DNA of 64,000 bases, from NCBI RefSeq assembly GCF_024346955.1, contig NZ_AP024883.1:3224001-3288000 (forward strand), written 5' to 3'. Origin of the DNA: Vibrio mangrovi (GTDB taxonomy: Bacteria; Pseudomonadota; Gammaproteobacteria; Enterobacterales; Vibrionaceae). The notes beneath the pieces were generated by a model, which was not told where the DNA came from, ran no database searches, and was given only the letters and a program-made list of their open reading frames with translations. Made by a program: the position numbers and the translations under genes. Of the stretch, positions 34,176 through 41,905 are shown piece after piece (positions within the stretch are counted from its first letter, which is position 1; every line of letters starts with the position of its first letter).

Positions 34176-35345
34176 TTATCCCCAGACTTGCTGAGCGACC
34201 TCCCGTACGAAAGCAATTTTTTGCCACTGCTGTTCGTCAGTCAGTTCATTACCTTCCTCCGTCGAAGCAAATCCGCACTGAGTGCTCAGGCAAAGATTTT
34301 CCAGAGGCACATACTGTGCTGCTTCATGAATTCGGGCAATGACTTCCGCTGTATTTTCCAGCTTGCCGGTTTTGGAAGAAACCAGCCCTAAGACAACCTG
34401 CTTACCCTGAGGCACTTTTGCCAAAGGTGAAAAATCACCGGAGCGGTCGGTATCAAACTCCAGATAAAATGCAGAGACATTCTCTCTGGCAAACAGCACA
34501 TCAGCAATTGGTGCATAACCACCGGATGCAGCCCAGGTCGAACGGTAGTTCCCCCGACAGACATGTGTCGTCAACACCAGATCTACCGGTGCATTTTCCA
34601 GAGCCCGGTTGTTGACCTGTAATAGCTTCTCGGTCAGTGACGCAATACTCTGAACATGGTCAAAATCATGGGAATCCCCACACCCGCAAGAGACTTCTCC
34701 GGGCGTCGCCGCTTCTGCCGCCGCAGCTGCAATTTTAGGATCGGTTAACATGCCCCAGGTACAGTCATCAATCTGTAAATTGCGACAGCCCACAGCATAC
34801 AACTCCTGAATGAAAGTCTGATAAGCCAGAACAATGTCATTCAGTAACTCTGCTTCATCCGGATAAATCGCTTGTGTCTGTTCCAGATTACACGGACGCT
34901 GTAATTCTTTCAAAAACTGCGCCGGAGCCGGAACTGTCAGGCGAGGCACGATTCCTTCTTCTGCAAATTGCAGCAGAAATTTGAAATGCTCAAGAAAAGG
35001 ATGATTTTCACCACTGATCTTTCCGGTCAGCCGGACACTTTCCGGACGGGTTTCGACCTGAGCAAAGAGATAACCCTGCTCAATCTCAGATTTCTCTACG
35101 CCATTCAGACCCCACATAAAATCCAGATGCCACCAGCTCCGGCGAAATTCACCATCGGTAATCACCTGTAATCCGGCGGCTTTCTGTCTGGCAACCAGCT
35201 CAGAAATGGCTTTGTCTTCTACTTCTGTCAGTTGCAATTGGGTTAACTGGCCGGCAGCAAACTGCCGGCGAGCTTCATGAAGATAATCTGGGCGGAGATA
35301 ACTACCGACCACATCGGCACGAAATGGGGGAAAATGGGTAGACAT
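34176..35345 (-). CDS. MetE C-terminal-like methyltransferase (YxjG/YxjH family)
   Basis: 389 residues equivalent to the C-terminal catalytic barrel of cobalamin-independent methionine synthase. Probable zinc ligands are His and Cys in TTHVCRGN and Cys in STQCGFAS, with ITDGEFRRSWW in the substrate region. Full-length MetE is about 750 residues, so this is the stand-alone type. Such proteins may methylate homocysteine from an unidentified donor. Single gene; a terminator follows it. Confidence 0.85.
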   Translation of the reverse strand: MSTHFPPFRADVVGSYLRPDYLHEARRQFAAGQLTQLQLTEVEDKAISELVARQKAAGLQVITDGEFRRSWWHLDFMWGLNGVEKSEIEQGYLFAQVETRPESVRLTGKISGENHPFLEHFKFLLQFAEEGIVPRLTVPAPAQFLKELQRPCNLEQTQAIYPDEAELLNDIVLAYQTFIQELYAVGCRNLQIDDCTWGMLTDPKIAAAAAEAATPGEVSCGCGDSHDFDHVQSIASLTEKLLQVNNRALENAPVDLVLTTHVCRGNYRSTWAASGGYAPIADVLFARENVSAFYLEFDTDRSGDFSPLAKVPQGKQVVLGLVSSKTGKLENTAEVIARIHEAAQYVPLENLCLSTQCGFASTEEGNELTDEQQWQKIAFVREVAQQVWG

Positions 35346-35464
35346 GATATTTTCTCAATCTGCTATTGAATTATGTTCATAGCGTACGCTGCTCTCAGTA
35401 TGAGAAAAGTGATATTTATTCAAATCAAATATGAGAAAAAATCATGATAAATGCACCCTAAAAC

Positions 35465-35785
35465 TTAGTTGGATAAAAGATGAATAAATTTTCCGTGGCA
35501 TCCTGAATCGCCATCAATAAGATAAAAGTTGATCCTTTTCCCACTGACGAGAGCTGTCATCAGAGTTGAATAGACAATCTTATTATTCTCTTCATTTTTA
35601 TTCCATCCTAACCATTTTCCGGCAGGACAAAGTGAAGTACCAACATTCATCTGAAAGACAACATTTCCCGGCATATAAGTTCCTTCAACAATCGTCACTT
35701 TCCCGGTGATTAATGTTTCACTTGCATTTACTGAAAACACACTTGTAGCACATAAAAATAACAATGCAGATAATTTCTTTTTCAT
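35465..35785 (-). CDS. Small secreted protein A (paralogue of 36615-36956)
   Basis: 106 residues: Sec signal peptide MKKKLSALLFLCATSVFSVNA (about 1-21), then a mature domain of about 85 residues with two Cys (in SLCPAGKW and SGCHGKF) that could form a disulfide. The order TGKVTIVEG, VVFQM, CPAGKW, YSTLMTALVSGK, C, fits a small beta-barrel and matches the protein at 36615-36956 in layout. Exported, function unknown. Divergent from the gene at 36149. Confidence 0.75.
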   Translation of the reverse strand: MKKKLSALLFLCATSVFSVNASETLITGKVTIVEGTYMPGNVVFQMNVGTSLCPAGKWLGWNKNEENNKIVYSTLMTALVSGKRINFYLIDGDSGCHGKFIHLLSN

Positions 35786-36148
35786 TTTAAGCCCATTTTA
35801 TAAACAATAAGTCTACAGATAATATATTTCTTCAGACATAAATATCGCCCCAAGAATATAAATAGTTCTTTCAATACAGGTATCTTAAATCTGAGTTAAT
35901 ACAGACAAATACACCAACAGTAATTCTAAACCTTTATTCCTGCATCGTGAAACTGAACTTCTGCCCCTGATAGTCTGAACTAATCATTCAGAAAGGAATG
36001 AAAGGAAAGAGAAGAGAAAGTCCGAAGCATGATTCCAATCACAATGTGATACTATTTTCATATTCAATGTAATGCATTTCACTCACCCAAAACTATAGTC
36101 TTCAATGATGTATTAACATCAATTCATAATCCAACAACGTCAAGGAAA
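35786..36148. other. Divergent promoter region, no gene
   Basis: 363 bp between two divergent secreted-protein genes. It is A/T-rich and purine-rich near 36000-36020. It holds a perfect 13-bp palindrome ATCACA-A-TGTGAT at 36038-36050, about 100 bp before the plus-strand gene, a possible regulator site. No open frame with a plausible ribosome-binding site was seen. Confidence 0.5.
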
Positions 36149-36538
36149 ATGGTCATGAAATCGCTACTTATTCGTTCAATCGCTCTGCTCTGTTCAGTCG
36201 GTTTTGCTGGTATTGCGTCAGCGGTGACAACCGATGGTACTTATACGCTTTACTATGACTGGAACTGCAACGGAGGTTATAGTTCAACCTCTGTCACACT
36301 CAGCGTCGACGGTACTTTTACTGCCGGTAGCTACAGCGGTAACTGGGTCGAAAACAACCAAACCCTTACTCTGACTTATAGCTCCGGCACTTACTATACC
36401 GGTTACCATACCAGTGAGGCTGTCGTCGGAGTGCAAAGATCATACAACGGCTTAGATGGCTGCTTCTATATGCTGAAATCAAGCACCGTAGCTCTGAAAC
36501 AGGCTCAAAGCACTGCTGTGGATTCTGATGGACGGTAA
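36149..36538 (+). CDS. Small secreted protein, unrecognised
   Basis: 129 residues; start MVMKSLLIR or two residues later (MKSLL, preceded by CAAGGAAA). Sec signal peptide to about ASA (residue 25). The mature part is rich in Thr, Ser, Tyr and Gly with two Cys (WNCNGGY and DGCFYML), predicted all-beta. Pattern GTYTLYYDWNCNGGYSST then TFTAGSYSGNW suggests a small lipocalin-like or adhesive domain, but I do not recognise the family. Neighbours are also small exported proteins. Confidence 0.7.
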   Translation: MVMKSLLIRSIALLCSVGFAGIASAVTTDGTYTLYYDWNCNGGYSSTSVTLSVDGTFTAGSYSGNWVENNQTLTLTYSSGTYYTGYHTSEAVVGVQRSYNGLDGCFYMLKSSTVALKQAQSTAVDSDGR

Positions 36539-36568
36539 TATTTCAGACACTTCGAAACACAGTCCAAT

Positions 36569-36592
36569 AGGGAGAAGTGTTTACTTCTCCCT
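36569..36592. terminator. Shared terminator hairpin
   Basis: AGGGAGAAGT and ACTTCTCCCT form a perfect 10-bp stem with a GTTT loop, between two convergent secreted-protein genes. Flanking runs are weak on both strands; probably serves both directions. Confidence 0.65.
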
Positions 36593-36614
36593 GATTGTAA
36601 AACCGTGACTGGTT

Positions 36615-36956
36615 TTAGTTATATACCGCGACATAGAGAGGTGACTCTCTGTCACTCCAGTCATTACACTGATGCATTCCCTTCACTGTCACAGGCTTCC
36701 CTTGCGCCTGAGCAGCAAGTACTAATGAATACATCGCTTTCCCCAATTCATTACTCAAAGAAAATGCCCATTCATTCGTTATCGTACTACATGGTGCTTT
36801 TTCCGAGTTTCCTTCCGTCCTGAACATGACCACTCCATGTCCTGAATCATCCCGGTGAACGATCACCTGCGTAATCTTTCCTGTGCCGGTTCCCGCTGAA
36901 GCAGTAAAAGAAAGCAGAGATCCTAAAAGGATGCCTAAAAACGTCGATTTTTTCAT
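36615..36956 (-). CDS. Small secreted protein B (paralogue of 35465-35785)
   Basis: 113 residues: signal peptide MKKSTFLGILLGSLLSFTASA, then TGKITQVIVHRDDSGHGVVM, a Cys in KAPCSTI, NEWAFSLSNELGKAMYSLVL, and a second Cys in HQCNDWSD. The same order GK(V/I)T, VV(F/M), C, YS-(L/M)-A-GK, C is found in the 106-residue protein at 35465-35785, so they look like diverged paralogues. Exported; function unknown, perhaps a small OB-type domain (inference). Confidence 0.75.
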   Translation of the reverse strand: MKKSTFLGILLGSLLSFTASAGTGTGKITQVIVHRDDSGHGVVMFRTEGNSEKAPCSTITNEWAFSLSNELGKAMYSLVLAAQAQGKPVTVKGMHQCNDWSDRESPLYVAVYN

Positions 36957-37132
36957 TGTTACTCCTATTCATACTTATATTATTAATATGTTATGAGATC
37001 ATGGTTGTTATTTGATCTGCATAAAAATTAAAAAAGGACACTCAGTCCCAGAGAATCATTATCTGATTAAACACCTGTAAATCAGTAATAATACTCTTGA
37101 TAGAGTGCCCTATATTGTGAGGTATTTTCTAA

Positions 37133-38116
37133 TTAATTACACTGATACCCACAAGTAAAGATTGTTGCCGGTGTTGAGGTCGCTCTGATACCATTCACAC
37201 CGTTAACCAAGGTATTCCCCCACGGACTGAATGAGTTGTTATCCCAGTTATTCACAATATCTAACTCTGCGTTCTCCGAACTGTTACCTGACCATGACCA
37301 GCCGATATATCCCAGATTCAACGTCTCTGCCCGTTCCATAATCGCATCTTCAGCGACTTCTGATCCCTGATGTCCTGCACCAAATTCCCCGACTAAAAGT
37401 GCTAAGCCCTTGTTCAGGAATGACGTTATATAATTGTTCACTGCATTATAATCGCCATAAACCTGATACATATGAACACTGAAAATCGTATTGCGTAGTG
37501 GGTCTGCATTAAATACAAACTGGGCATTATTCAGCATAATCTGTTTCCAGTCCTGCCCCCAGTTCGGAGCATCAACCATCAACGTATGAGTAAACCCTGC
37601 ATCTCTTAACCGTTTGATCGCATTCATAGTGCCGTTAATCCACACACTACTATCAACATTATTACCAATCGGCTCATTCCCCAGATTAATGATGACGTAA
37701 TCTTCCTGCCCGACTAATTTGTCCTTCATTTCAATCCAGTAACCCGCAGCAGAATCTAAACTTGCAGCGCTGCCTTCCTCACCAAACCCGGTTGTATCAT
37801 GCACTTCCAGAACAGCAATTAAATGTCTTTTCTTAGCCTGCTGAATAACATTCGCAACATCATCAGCGTTGTTCTTATTCCAGCGGTGTCCATTACTTAA
37901 CACAACCCGAACGGTATTCGCACCGGTCGCAGCAATACCATCTAAAGCATGATCTAACTGATAGGTAAACCAGGTGTGAGCGTGGTTTATCCCACGCATC
38001 TTAAAGGCATGACCATTGCCCTCATATAAGACGCCATTAGCAATATAAAACCCAGCCTGGGCAGACAATGCATAAATAAAGCCTAACGTTGCTATCAATA
38101 TTTTTATCAATTTCAT
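37133..38116 (-). CDS. Secreted GH5 endo-beta-mannanase-like enzyme
   Basis: 327 residues starting MKLIKILIATLGFIYA; AAGGA stands 7 nt before this ATG, and a 19-codon upstream extension is rejected. Signal peptide ends near residue 21 (AQA). The catalytic domain is glycoside hydrolase family 5: acid/base Glu148 in NLGNEP, nucleophile Glu244 in LVGEFGAG, plus MRGINHAHTW at the start, typical of mannanases of subfamily 8 type. No carbohydrate-binding module. It would cut beta-1,4-mannan outside the cell. Mannanase rather than cellulase is a judgement from overall similarity. Confidence 0.85.
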   Translation of the reverse strand: MKLIKILIATLGFIYALSAQAGFYIANGVLYEGNGHAFKMRGINHAHTWFTYQLDHALDGIAATGANTVRVVLSNGHRWNKNNADDVANVIQQAKKRHLIAVLEVHDTTGFGEEGSAASLDSAAGYWIEMKDKLVGQEDYVIINLGNEPIGNNVDSSVWINGTMNAIKRLRDAGFTHTLMVDAPNWGQDWKQIMLNNAQFVFNADPLRNTIFSVHMYQVYGDYNAVNNYITSFLNKGLALLVGEFGAGHQGSEVAEDAIMERAETLNLGYIGWSWSGNSSENAELDIVNNWDNNSFSPWGNTLVNGVNGIRATSTPATIFTCGYQCN

Positions 38117-38462
38117 ATCCATATCCTTAAAGTAGATGAAGGCTCCGCTGTGGATGATTCCGGCAGCGATCACCGTTCAAACCGCAAAAAGTATGATACG
38201 AATATCATATACCTTCAAGAGCTGCCTGCCACTCTACTTACCGGGATGAGAGATTGATTCCTGAACTGTCTGTCCTCACAACAATTGTCCTTGCAACAAT
38301 TGTTTTCAATTGATCACAGTGCAGAGAAAAAATAAGACGCGGCATTGACGGTTAATAAATTAGTTTCATAATAGCTATTGTCAATATAAACCTTGTTTCA
38401 GTTGTACAAGAATGGCGTCAAACCTAAATGACGGAATCATAATTAATATATAGGAAATAAGT
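38117..38462. other. Intergenic region between GH5 and CARDB genes
   Basis: 346 bp serving as divergent promoters. It contains a 57-bp segment (38210-38266) repeated at 40541-40597. Beyond that A/T-rich sequence with no clear operators. Confidence 0.5.
38210..38266. repeat. Dispersed repeat, copy 1
   Basis: About 57 bp beginning TACCTTCAAGAG and ending ATTCCTGAA, 84% identical by eye (9 differences in 56, mostly transitions) to 40541-40597. On the minus strand both copies read LIPVS-x-V-x-G-x-S then stop, so they may be the 3' ends of a lost coding sequence such as a transposase (inference). Confidence 0.6.
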
Positions 38463-39506
38463 ATGAAATTAGAAAAGATAATCGTTGGACTTATTACAAC
38501 AACAGCTCTTTGCAGCCAAGCGGCCTTCGCCTCGATTTATCCGGGTAATGTCAATATCGTCAATACGGAGCTCAAATATCCGGCTCAGAAAACACTCGAG
38601 GTGGACTACCACATGTTCGGCTCTGAGATTTTTAATAATGGCAACACTGTGAATTTTGGGCTCACGCAAGATGGCGGAGACTCATTCATTAATATCGGCC
38701 GTGATTTTGCTGATATTTCATGTGGAAGCGGAGGTTTAGGCGGAACCATGCGATGTGTCCCAAGTAGCTCAACACAAACATACAGCGTCAATCTGGATTC
38801 CGTGTTAAGTGAACAAAATAAAACCGTACTGGCAAATTCATGTGCCCCCTATGAATTTCAGGTGAAAGCTAGTTACAGTATTTCGAGTGCACTGAGTATG
38901 AATACCGTCAAGATCGGGGGGCAAGGAGCACCGGACTGGCTGGTTTCTTCCGGTAGTTTTTCGCCAAACCAGGTCGCCGCAGGCGATAAAGTTGTCATTA
39001 ATGCGGTGGTATCATCAGCCAACTGCTCGCAAAAAAGCGGTACAGCTCCAACACTAGCTGTATTTTTAGCGAATGCAGATAAGCAACTTATCTATTTCTA
39101 TGGCGAAACACCCATTAGACTCCCCAACGGTTCAAGCCACACGATCACTGTCCCGATGCTTTCAGGCCTGACGGCGGGTACTTATTATTTAGTGTTGGCG
39201 GTCGACAGAACTAATGTTGTTGCTGAAACCAATGAAAATAACAATATCGCGATGGGTAAAATTACTGTGATTGACAGCTCAGCCACAGAACAAGGCATTG
39301 CGGCTAAATCAAATGTACAGTCAGCCAACAGCAGTGGCTTAATGACTTACCTGACCAGAACCGACGAAGATAACCAAAACTTCGTTGACCCACAATTACC
39401 GGTCACACCAGGGATGAAAATGCTCAAATCAAGTGAGCTTAAAGACAACGATGTGATTAACCCGAATAAACTTCAGACTCAATCTCCGTCAGATAAGAAA
39501 GAATAA
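38463..39506 (+). CDS. Secreted protein with CARDB domain
   Basis: 347 residues. Signal peptide to about residue 24 (AFA). The middle region (about 160-270) is a CARDB adhesion-type domain: VSSGSFSPNQVAAGDKVVI, LTAGTYYLVLAVD and the hallmark VVAETNENNN near residue 255. The N-terminal 140 residues hold four Cys (ISCGSGG, MRCVPS, NSCAPYE) that may form disulfides. The C-terminal 60 residues are polar and unstructured. Function unknown; extracellular adhesion or a surface role is plausible. Followed by a terminator. Divergent from the GH5 gene, so possibly co-regulated. Confidence 0.8.
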   Translation: MKLEKIIVGLITTTALCSQAAFASIYPGNVNIVNTELKYPAQKTLEVDYHMFGSEIFNNGNTVNFGLTQDGGDSFINIGRDFADISCGSGGLGGTMRCVPSSSTQTYSVNLDSVLSEQNKTVLANSCAPYEFQVKASYSISSALSMNTVKIGGQGAPDWLVSSGSFSPNQVAAGDKVVINAVVSSANCSQKSGTAPTLAVFLANADKQLIYFYGETPIRLPNGSSHTITVPMLSGLTAGTYYLVLAVDRTNVVAETNENNNIAMGKITVIDSSATEQGIAAKSNVQSANSSGLMTYLTRTDEDNQNFVDPQLPVTPGMKMLKSSELKDNDVINPNKLQTQSPSDKKE

Positions 39507-39532
39507 TCGGTTTATTGATTTGTCCAAAAACA

Positions 39533-39562
39533 AACGCCAGTCAGGTTAGGCTGGCGTTATTT
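39533..39562 (+). terminator. Rho-independent terminator of the CARDB gene
   Basis: AACGCCAG and CTGGCGTT (39533-39540, 39551-39558) form an 8-bp stem with a 10-nt loop, followed by ATTT. It lies 26 bp past the stop codon and could also stop transcripts of the convergent gene. Confidence 0.75.
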
Positions 39563-39625
39563 CCCTCTGATACAGCTTTTCTCGATGTTGAGGAGTACTC
39601 TGTTTCCAGATTTATAAAACCTAAC

Positions 39626-39967
39626 TTAATAACTCATCTTAAATCCAGAAACCATATATATATTCACATCACTAATTGAGCATTCTTCATCGGATGAAAT
39701 ATTTTGTGTGATAACATCATATTCTTTTCCCGTCTTATCAAAAAATGAAAAAAGGTAAACATCTGTATACTGAGCATTTTTCATCGTTTCTGAAGCGAGT
39801 AATTTGAACTGTGTTCTATCCTCATTCAGTTCATCCTCATTTACTATTTTTTTATCCTGTAACCAGATTTTTGCCATATTCATCGGCCATGTATGGCATG
39901 TTGTATCCAGCCTTGCAAAAGAAGAAAAACTGGAAAGAGCTAAGAACAGTAAAAGAAATAGTCTCAT
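39626..39967 (-). CDS. Probable periplasmic immunity protein for the Tlde1-type effector
   Basis: 113 residues with Sec signal peptide MRLFLLLFLALSSFSSFA; mature part about 95 residues with two Cys (TTCHTWPM and EECSIS). Its start codon overlaps the stop of the upstream Tlde1-type gene by one base (TAATG), so the two are translated together. Tlde1 effectors are toxic in the periplasm and are paired with exported immunity proteins; the coupling and export here fit that role. No family recognised from the sequence itself, so the call rests on context. Confidence 0.7.
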   Translation of the reverse strand: MRLFLLLFLALSSFSSFARLDTTCHTWPMNMAKIWLQDKKIVNEDELNEDRTQFKLLASETMKNAQYTDVYLFSFFDKTGKEYDVITQNISSDEECSISDVNIYMVSGFKMSY

Positions 39968-40335
39968 TATTCTACGACCTCAATTTGTCTTTCATTACTT
40001 AACCAAATACGCTGGCGAGCCCAAAAAGGAGCAACAATACAACCTTCTGATGCCTGACCGGGGTGAGCTTGACTGTCTCCATGAATCATGAATCCGCTAC
40101 GCCCAAACATTTGATTACCATCATCAGGTCGTAATCTTAAAGTATATATTCCTGTATGAGGATGTTTAAAAGGTGTACCGACAATAGTATACCTACCTCT
40201 CGGAATCGGACCTTTACTTTTTACATTCTGCATTTCAGGGTTGTTTTTCCCGATTCCATTTCCGGAGTATGCTTCCGATATTTTCAGTCCATTTCTACTG
40301 AGATAATGTGAACGCAGATGATAGACCCAAGCCAT
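39967..40335 (-). CDS. Tlde1/DUF2778 family effector (L,D-transpeptidase-like)
   Basis: 122 residues, no signal peptide. Conserved order: GPIPRGRYTI (42-51), LRLRPDDGNQMFGRSGFMIH with catalytic-type His85 in MIHGDSQAHPG, then SEGCIV with nucleophile Cys99. This is the DUF2778/Tlde1 layout, related to the YkuD L,D-transpeptidase site. Known Tlde1 proteins are type VI secretion effectors that attack peptidoglycan tetrapeptides and exchange D-amino acids. Good ribosome-binding site GGAGAG. No type VI structural gene is in the window, so its delivery apparatus must be encoded elsewhere. Paired with the coupled downstream gene as immunity. Confidence 0.85.
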   Translation of the reverse strand: MAWVYHLRSHYLSRNGLKISEAYSGNGIGKNNPEMQNVKSKGPIPRGRYTIVGTPFKHPHTGIYTLRLRPDDGNQMFGRSGFMIHGDSQAHPGQASEGCIVAPFWARQRIWLSNERQIEVVE

Positions 40336-40645
40336 AAACTCTCCATCCAGATATTATTAATGTATCTGATAAATCAATAGAAATTGTATTAAGAAGAGTA
40401 TAAAAGACAATTTATTAAAGAATTATCCCTTTAAAGTGAGAGACTTACCAGATATATATCCACCTTAATTTATGCAATTTGATAGTAAGATGTCTCAAAG
40501 CGACATACAGAAATGGTGGAAAGAAGAAATGATGGACACATACCTTCAAGAGATCCCTGTTACTCCACTCACCGGGATAAGAAATTAATTCCTGAATGTG
40601 AATTGACTCACAGATAATAGTAACTGAAATGTCACTCAGGTATGA
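40336..40645. other. Intergenic region upstream of the Tlde1 pair
   Basis: A/T-rich stretch containing the promoter region of the minus-strand effector pair and, at 40541-40597, the second copy of a 57-bp repeat. No gene seen. It runs into the structured leader described next. Confidence 0.5.
40541..40597. repeat. Dispersed repeat, copy 2
   Basis: Matches 38210-38266 over 56-57 bp with about nine differences. Minus-strand frame ends in a stop as in copy 1. The two copies bracket the CARDB gene and the Tlde1 pair. Confidence 0.6.
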
Positions 40646-40947
40646 GTTCCTACAATAGATAACATATTATAAAAACAACCACTTGAAGTAGCCATACACC
40701 ATAAATACGATGGTAGATCACTGGCAAACCCAGTGACAGGCGTAGGAACCTGTATTAATCTACCGATACACGACTAAGCTGGTATAACGGCTTTTTCGTA
40801 ACCGTCTCAACATATCAATTATGGTGAGCTGAATAGGGCAGCTTCGGCTGGCCGTTACGGTAGTTGCGGTAATTCCTACCCCTGTTCAGTTCACCACTCA
40901 CAGAGTAGGAACTTTGGGTGGTGATTCATCATCACAACTACCGGAGG
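40646..40947 (+). ncRNA. Structured RNA leader of a small gene
   Basis: Three kinds of structure. (a) A three-way junction at 40712-40764: P1 GGTAGAT/ATCTACC, P2 CACTGG/CCAGTG with loop CAAAC, P3 CAGG/CCTG with loop CGTAGGAA. (b) A 17-bp stem (40822-40838 with 40880-40896) containing two G-U pairs, capped inside by a CAGC-UUCG-GCTG tetraloop hairpin. (c) Alternative pairings: GTTCCTAC (40646-40653) and TTCCTAC (40873-40879) can each pair with GTAGGAAC (40743-40750 and 40906-40913); and CGGTAGTTG (40858-40866) is fully complementary to CAACTACCG (40935-40943), reaching the first G of the ribosome-binding site GGAGG (40943-40947). It matches no RNA family I can name. Could be a cis-regulator or an independent RNA. 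Confidence 0.6.
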
Positions 40948-40952
40948 CGACT

Positions 40953-41138
40953 ATGCCCAAACACCCAACCAATCCTACTCTACATCTGACCGCTCGCGGA
41001 TATCTGATCGACTTACTCATCACCAGCACCGAACCTCATATCGATCAGCATGAATTACGCGAAGTGATTCTGTTCCTCAATAATCTGATCACGTTTGATG
41101 AAATGAGTCTGTGCAGTGACGGTAGTGGAGAAAGATAA
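40953..41138 (+). CDS. Small protein of 61 residues, unrecognised
   Basis: Starts MPKHPTNPTLHLTARGYLID at an ATG 5 nt after GGAGG; a longer reading 13 codons upstream would run through the structured leader and is rejected. The middle (LTARGYLIDLLITSTE and HELREVILFLNNLITF) is helical and amphipathic; the tail is acidic and polar. No signal peptide. Function unknown. It is preceded by the structured RNA leader and followed by a perfect 10-bp hairpin, so leader, gene and terminator look like one compact unit. Confidence 0.7.
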   Translation: MPKHPTNPTLHLTARGYLIDLLITSTEPHIDQHELREVILFLNNLITFDEMSLCSDGSGER

Positions 41139-41148
41139 TGATAGAATG

Positions 41149-41174
41149 ACAGGGATTGTTGGGGCAATCCCTGT
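41149..41174. terminator. Terminator-like hairpin after the small gene
   Basis: ACAGGGATTG and CAATCCCTGT, a perfect 10-bp stem with TTGGGG loop, 10 bp after the stop of the 61-codon gene. Weak T-run on either strand (GTTAACTTG), so function as terminator is likely but not certain. Confidence 0.6.
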
Positions 41175-41230
41175 GTTAACTTGCAGTTATCAACTACTGA
41201 GGTGTGTATCCTATTTATTTTTTATAGTTT

Positions 41231-41902
41231 TTAAACAAATACTTTATATGCGGAATCACCTTCGTATATTGTATCAATACTAATGTATTCTACCTGCATC
41301 ATATTTATAGAGTGCTTGCCCAATAACACCATTCCTGTGTTATTTAAATTATCATTAACTTGATACATAACAGACACATTGTCTGATTCTAATCGCTTAA
41401 ATAACTCAGTATTAGGTACAAAATACCTAGTTCGGGCTAAAAAAGAGGAGCATTCTTCATTAAGGATACTTAATATATCTTCTTCAATGTTATTCCCAAC
41501 GAGAAGCAAAAGTCCACCATCCAGTGGCTTTATAGCCAACGGTGGCCAAGAATCTATCTCACTTAGCTGCACTTCTTTTATGGCAAGATAGTGATCTTTT
41601 CTCAAACATATATTCCATCCTTGTTTTAAATACCTTTTTTCAATCACCTTTGCCGCGACTGATGATTTACCTGGTAGATTAATCAACCAAGTCACAACAA
41701 CCACAACTCTCAAACCAATTTGGTTTAAGAACTCTCGAATCAAAAAAGGTATAGAGTCTAACTCCCCATCTTTAATCACAAAGCTATATCGATTCAGTTC
41801 TCTACCTTTTGATTGATCGAGACAAAGCTCATCCACACCACATTTTTTTTCATACAAAGATTCATTATTCGCTATAGGTTGCTCTTTTCCAAATTCAATC
41901 AT
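41231..41902 (-). CDS. Candidate immunity protein of the RHS toxin
   Basis: 223 residues, soluble, no signal peptide. The ATG stands 3 nt after the stop codon of the RHS toxin gene, whose last codons contain its AGGTGA ribosome-binding site. This is the standard position of immunity genes in polymorphic toxin systems. The DNA is clearly more A/T-rich than neighbouring housekeeping genes, as is usual for exchanged toxin/immunity cassettes. Sequence has no family signature I recognise. Confidence 0.65.
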   Translation of the reverse strand: MIEFGKEQPIANNESLYEKKCGVDELCLDQSKGRELNRYSFVIKDGELDSIPFLIREFLNQIGLRVVVVVTWLINLPGKSSVAAKVIEKRYLKQGWNICLRKDHYLAIKEVQLSEIDSWPPLAIKPLDGGLLLLVGNNIEEDILSILNEECSSFLARTRYFVPNTELFKRLESDNVSVMYQVNDNLNNTGMVLLGKHSINMMQVEYISIDTIYEGDSAYKVFV

Positions 41903-41905
41903 AAG

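Noticed and set aside
40712..40764. Resemblance to a c-di-GMP-I (GEMM) riboswitch (GGCAAACC segment)
   Set aside because: Only GGCAAACC matches. The GACGCAAAGCC strand and the tetraloop receptor are missing, and the helix arrangement is different.
40680..40770. tRNA-like cloverleaf
   Set aside because: The three-stem shape lacks a CCA-type acceptor, the anticodon arm and the TTC loop.
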